11,255 nucleotides of DNA from Phoronis ovalis (lineage: Eukaryota; Phoronida; Phoronidae), in assembly GCA_028565635.1 (NCBI GenBank), contig JAOXYB010054990.1, positions 1 to 11,255 on the forward strand, written 5' to 3'. The notes beneath the pieces were generated by a model, which searched no databases, was not told where the DNA came from, and worked only from the letters and a program-made list of their open reading frames with translations. Below, piece after piece: positions 8,201 through 11,255 of the stretch. Numbering within the stretch: the first letter of the stretch is position 1; every line of letters begins with the position of its first letter. The position numbers and the translations under genes are program-made.

Positions 8201-10848
8201 AGTCAACGTTATTATTCTTAATAGTTAAATGGCTAGTTCAGCTATACGGTTCCAGATGATTGCTTAAGAAACGTCTAATGTTATGCTATTGTGCAAATAA
8301 TATCTAAACCGCGGTAAAAAAAAGTTCCTTGATACTAGTCTAATGGCATTACAACAACTTGGCTCCTTATTTCCATCGGTGCCTTATTTCAGACCAAAAA
8401 GACACAGTATGAAGAAAAGTCCTTTACAAGAAGAGTTCAGCTGAGACACAATCTGTACAATATCAAAGTTCAACCAGATCCCCCACTAGCCCCAGCGTTC
8501 AAAAACAGATTGCTTGAAGTCGGCGCTCATCTTCAGAGTAACAATACTCAACTTGCTTCATATTTGTCCCAGGTAATTTTTTGTGAATTTGCAAGGCCAT
8601 AAATGATTGCTTATAAAAAACATTAAGAATGAACAAGGAACTTCAGAAAGAGGAAGTAGACAAATATATAAACGTTTACGCGGGTGTATTTTTGATCATA
8701 TTTGATCTTGATAAAGATATGCATGCAGTACTCACCGGCTTCTATTAGTTTGCACATATTGTAATACGTTTGCATCCAAATTTCTTAATTTCTCGCCTCC
8801 GTAAGAATGCTGAAAAATAGCTGGTTAGTAACACCTAGTGACCAGAATTGGGATGCCAAATACGGATAGGTATTGCAAGACAGTGTATTTATAACAGCTA
8901 CATGCTTTGTATACGGAATAAGTGCGCGAAAGCTAGGCAGGTCTGTGGGATAATTACATATACATGTATAATGATGTGCTGTTCAAATGGGTCTCTAGTT
9001 CATTAAGAAATTGTATCCATTTTAGAGTTATTTAAGGCCAATGCTTTCACCCCGTTTAATATAATAAAGTATATGTATGCTGTACAAGCTTAAAATGAAA
9101 ATCTTTTATAGCTAATTGTTCGAGATTTTGGTACACATTATATCAGAAGCATTGATGTTGGTGCAGCCATAGCTCAAGAAGATAACATATTAAGAACTAG
9201 CGTCTCAGATTCTGAGAAGAAAAGCATTGGAGTCAGGTACTCTGTAGGAGGAGGTGGTTTTATTGAAGAGCTTTTTGTGGGTGCTAAATTGCAGTCAGCT
9301 TTTCAGACAAATAATAGCTTTTCAGATAAAATGGCAAGATCACTTACTAATCGCCGCATTAAAACTTTAGGAGGTCCCAATTTTGGAGTTAATATGACTT
9401 TGGGTGATTGGGAGGCAGGGATAAGTAATAATCTCGTGGCTGTTGATCGTTCTGGGGACCCACTTTACTTTGCCATTACAGAAGGATCCCTTCCCGAGTT
9501 ACCTGATCCACTCAGGGTCCAAGTTATAGGTGAAATTCAAACCGCTGTGCAACAGTATTATAAGTTTAATACATACACTGGCTGCACTAACCAAGATAGC
9601 CCAAATTTTAGTTACAAAGCTAACGTTGATGATAAGTCGTGTAAAGCGCCACCTACAAATTCTTCGTTTGGAGGGATTTATCAAACCTGTAGTTCACAAG
9701 GTAATGTAGGTGATATCTGTGCAAAAGAAGCATTATATCAAAAAAATCCTCTCACCGGAGACTACAGTTGCCCCAAAGGCTACAACAGTGTACTACTGCA
9801 TAGTGCTACAACTGTATACACGTTTCCTCCTAAACAAACTTGCATTACAAAAGAAGTTGGTTGGTGGTTCACTAAACACCCAGAAACAAAGTGCACTACA
9901 ACGTACTATAAGGCGGAAGCATCCTATGAAACTTATTGGTGTGCAGCCAGAGGAGCTGTGAATCAAAATTCTGGTTTTCTTTTTGGAGGAGTGCATTCTT
10001 CACATAAATCAAATCCTAACCCAGCATCTTCCGGCAAATGCCCCCCTCATTATTATTCTCTACAATTTGGCACAGATGCAAAAGTATGTGTAACTGATGA
10101 TTACGAATTGGGATTGGAACACTCTGTACCATTTTCTGGATTTTTTAGTTGCAGAACTGGTAACCCCTTGGCACTAAAACATTCTGATGTAACGCGAGGA
10201 AAAAGGGATACTTCTTCCCTTTCGAGTTATTTAAACAATTTAAAACCCGAAAGTTGGCCTAAATCATGTCCTCATGGTTACAGTCAGCATTTGGCTATTT
10301 TAGATGAGGGTTGTGAAATAGATTATTGTATTAAAACAGGTCAGAAATATGCAGAAATGATGCAAGCCCATCGACCACCCTTTATAAAATTACCAACAAA
10401 AAATCCGCATACCACAAACTCTCTTTTTATTTTTGGTGTAAATGGAGAGGGATGGGCGAAAGATCCTAAAACCAATAGTTGGAAAACATTTTCTTATACT
10501 GATGAATCTGAAATGTCGGCAGCAATGAACAGCCTTAGTCCAGCACAACGAAATCTAGTGGCAGCCATGACAGATATCAATGGCGCCCAACCTACCGAGG
10601 TTGATACAAATGCTACTCAAGTGACTAATAGCTTTGTTAGTACTGGTGCCACTGTGGGCATATCTATTGGGGTAACAGCCTTTGTCGGGTTGGTTATTGT
10701 TGGCGTATTTATTGGTTTGAAACAACAACGGCGTAAAAAGAGGGAAAGAGAAGAGGGCCTCCGAGATAACATTTTACCTTCAAACGAGCAACAGTATGGG
10801 TCTGTAGGAGATCATTCCTCGAACGAGCTAAGCGAGGAACAGGTGTGA
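5071..10848 (+). CDS. MPEG1/perforin-2-like pore-forming immune effector, intact four-exon gene
   Basis: The exons are 5071-5212, 5627-5928, 8393-8572 and 9112-10848. Every intron has GT-AG ends and the junction phases (1, 0, 0) join in frame. The product is 786 residues, slightly longer than the roughly 700 typical of vertebrate MPEG1. It has a signal peptide (about 1-18), a MACPF domain with the signature DFGTHY at 213-218 followed after several residues by GA where many MACPF proteins have GG, and a cysteine-rich P2-type region starting near 360 (GCTNQDSPNF, VDDKSC). One transmembrane helix (about 721-744) and a 42-residue tail with a basic cluster and YGSV (770-773) complete it. In known family members the protein is type I, sits in endosomes or phagosomes, and after acidification and proteolysis oligomerises to make pores in engulfed microbes. 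Placement in that family is firm; the cellular role here is inferred. Several N-linked glycosylation sequons are present. The start has A at -3. A second ATG follows immediately and would change little. Confidence 0.93.
5213..5626 (+). other. Intron 1 (414 bp, phase 1)
   Basis: The intron begins gtacgtga and ends tactcgtag. A second AG three bases further on (5628-5629) would also stay in frame and remove one residue, a possible tandem acceptor. Apart from a small imperfect hairpin around gtagcccatggctac (near 5421-5435) I see nothing in it. Confidence 0.75.
5627..5928 (+). CDS. Exon 2 of the intact gene: start of the MACPF domain
   Basis: About 100 residues begin GVNGFEALPGGGWDGLQNLD, a glycine-rich opening that I recognise from MPEG1 proteins, and end SSFSFDYQY. 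The end falls in the region where the first membrane-inserting helical cluster of MACPF proteins is expected. The donor is tac|gtaagt, an almost ideal consensus at phase 0. Confidence 0.9.
6022..6043. repeat. Perfect 22-bp palindrome in intron 2
   Basis: It is centred on AGTACGTACT, with ATACTT on the left and AAGTAT on the right, and is fully self-complementary. By simple counting a perfect 22-bp palindrome is rare in 11 kb (about 4 to the power of minus 11 per position, somewhat higher in AT-rich DNA). It may be the remnant of a fold-back element, or a hairpin in the pre-mRNA. Confidence 0.75.
6112..6142. repeat. Hairpin with 11-bp arms in intron 2
   Basis: CACGGGGTTTG (6112-6122) and CAAACCGCGTG (6132-6142) are inverted with one mismatch around a 9-base loop. 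This lies 70 bp after the 22-bp palindrome, so the two may belong to one degraded element. Confidence 0.55.
8393..8572 (+). CDS. Exon 3 of the intact gene: middle of the MACPF domain
   Basis: Exactly 60 codons, phase 0 at both ends. The acceptor is ccttatttcag|acc and the donor cag|gtaatt. The segment starts TKKTQYEEKSFTRRVQL and ends QLASYLSQ, matching the stretch that leads into the MACPF signature in MPEG1 proteins. NNT is a likely N-glycosylation sequon. There is no ATG, so the exon is found only through its splice sites, frame and homology. Confidence 0.88.
8573..9111 (+). other. Intron 3 (539 bp, phase 0)
   Basis: The intron starts gtaatttttt and ends aaaatcttttatag. It is AT-rich with no coding content. 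A 12-bp palindrome (tatacatgtata, near 8960) is unremarkable. The matching intron of the upstream copy ends at 90 and shows no clear similarity. Confidence 0.8.
9112..10848 (+). CDS. Exon 4 of the intact gene: MACPF signature to cytoplasmic tail
   Basis: This carries 578 codons and the TGA stop at 10846-10848, about three quarters of the protein. In order it encodes RDFGTHYIRS (the MACPF signature), a variable stretch of about 60 residues expected to include the second membrane-inserting cluster, the conserved LGGPNFG and DWEAGISNNLVAVDRSGDP blocks, the cysteine-rich P2-type region, a further cysteine-rich ectodomain with WWFTKHP, LLFGG-like and SCPHGYSQH blocks, a transmembrane helix (about 10648-10719) and the tail. 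The tail has lysines in a basic cluster just inside the membrane and YGSV, fitting the YxxΦ type of endocytic sorting signal. The whole exon is shared with the upstream broken copy. Confidence 0.95.
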   Translation, partial: LIVRDFGTHYIRSIDVGAAIAQEDNILRTSVSDSEKKSIGVRYSVGGGGFIEELFVGAKLQSAFQTNNSFSDKMARSLTNRRIKTLGGPNFGVNMTLGDWEAGISNNLVAVDRSGDPLYFAITEGSLPELPDPLRVQVIGEIQTAVQQYYKFNTYTGCTNQDSPNFSYKANVDDKSCKAPPTNSSFGGIYQTCSSQGNVGDICAKEALYQKNPLTGDYSCPKGYNSVLLHSATTVYTFPPKQTCITKEVGWWFTKHPETKCTTTYYKAEASYETYWCAARGAVNQNSGFLFGGVHSSHKSNPNPASSGKCPPHYYSLQFGTDAKVCVTDDYELGLEHSVPFSGFFSCRTGNPLALKHSDVTRGKRDTSSLSSYLNNLKPESWPKSCPHGYSQHLAILDEGCEIDYCIKTGQKYAEMMQAHRPPFIKLPTKNPHTTNSLFIFGVNGEGWAKDPKTNSWKTFSYTDESEMSAAMNSLSPAQRNLVAAMTDINGAQPTEVDTNATQVTNSFVSTGATVGISIGVTAFVGLVIVGVFIGLKQQRRKKREREEGLRDNILPSNEQQYGSVGDHSSNELSEEQV

Positions 10849-11255
10849 AAATTACTTAATGGCATCAGTAGCTTTTGTTGTAGCAAGTGCGGATTTTTTT
10901 GCCTGCAAAGATTATAAACTTTGATGATTTGTATCATTATCATATTGTACCTGTTAATTTGCATAGAATGTACGTACCTATAACCTAAGCTGCATTTCAA
11001 TCAACCGTTCTTACTAACGATATCAATTTAATGTGATAAAATTATAACAATTTTTTAAAGTTATGCTGTACGTTGTGCTGAAAGGTTTAGACCGTACGTA
11101 TTCCGTCTGTATTACTTGTATCTGACGAACGAGGAGAAATGTTGGTAATTGAGAGGATTTATTTTAAGAAATTGTCAAAAGCTAGGAAAGACCTGGACCC
11201 ATATTAATTTGTAAGGTGAGTTTAGAAAAAAAAATATATGAGGGGGGTTTGGCCT
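10849..11255 (+). other. 3' flank or 3' UTR of the intact gene
   Basis: The first bases and two later blocks (11110-11133 and 11147-11163) correspond to the flank of the upstream copy, so the duplication extends past the coding end. I see no canonical AATAAA before the end of the window. TATAAA- and GATAAA-type variants occur near 10914 and 11035. No other gene is visible. Confidence 0.6.

Larger units (their letters stand above)
5929..8392 (+). other. Intron 2 (2464 bp, phase 0)
   Basis: This long AT-rich intron starts gtaagttttg and ends ccttatttcag. It contains a perfect 22-bp palindrome (6022-6043), an imperfect hairpin (6112-6142), a perfect 14-bp palindrome (7911-7924) and a somewhat GC-richer patch around 6500-6600 that I cannot identify. 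A 100-codon open stretch at 7020-7319 lacks an ATG start and resembles no family that I recognise. The exons on either side join without missing MPEG1 sequence, so no extra exon is needed here. Confidence 0.8.

Overview
The window looks like AT-rich nuclear DNA from an invertebrate animal. Genes are split by GT-AG introns, there is no operon structure, and repetitive elements lie between the genes. The only protein-coding content I can support is two tandem, same-strand copies of an MPEG1/perforin-2 gene (macrophage-expressed gene 1, a membrane-anchored pore-forming immune effector of the MACPF family). Tandem MPEG1 families and an AT-rich genome fit a mollusc, perhaps a bivalve. That is inference, and sponges, cnidarians or other lophotrochozoans are not excluded.

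Layout. Positions 1-90 are the end of an intron. Positions 91-1849 are the last coding exon of the upstream copy, whose earlier exons lie outside the window. It is recognisable from end to end, but it is broken by a 4-bp tandem duplication (899-906, stop at 908-910) and by a frame shift at a run of 14 G (1193-1206). Its splice-acceptor region also carries 4 extra bases relative to the downstream copy. I call it a pseudogene or, less likely, a sequence with errors. Its 3' flank (1850 to about 2440) is related to the flank of the downstream copy and contains an internal imperfect duplication. Positions 2441-3646 hold no gene. Positions 3647-4166 hold a compact terminal-inverted-repeat element flanked by an 11-bp direct repeat and filled with degenerate units of about 30 bp. 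Positions 4193-4845 hold a second inverted-repeat element, carried in a 325-bp unit that occurs twice head-to-tail with no difference that I can see.

The downstream copy is complete in four exons: 5071-5212, 5627-5928, 8393-8572 and 9112-10848. All junctions are in frame, and the predicted protein has 786 residues. It comprises a signal peptide, a MACPF domain, a cysteine-rich membrane-proximal (P2-type) region, one transmembrane helix and a basic cytoplasmic tail with a YGSV sorting-like motif. A TATA-like run lies about 50 bp before its ATG. Intron 2 (2464 bp) contains a perfect 22-bp palindrome and a hairpin but no supported gene.

I see no wholly new system. The most interesting points are the patchy divergence between the two copies, which is concentrated after the MACPF signature where the second membrane-inserting segment is expected, the frame lesions in the upstream copy, and the two repeat structures just upstream of the intact gene.
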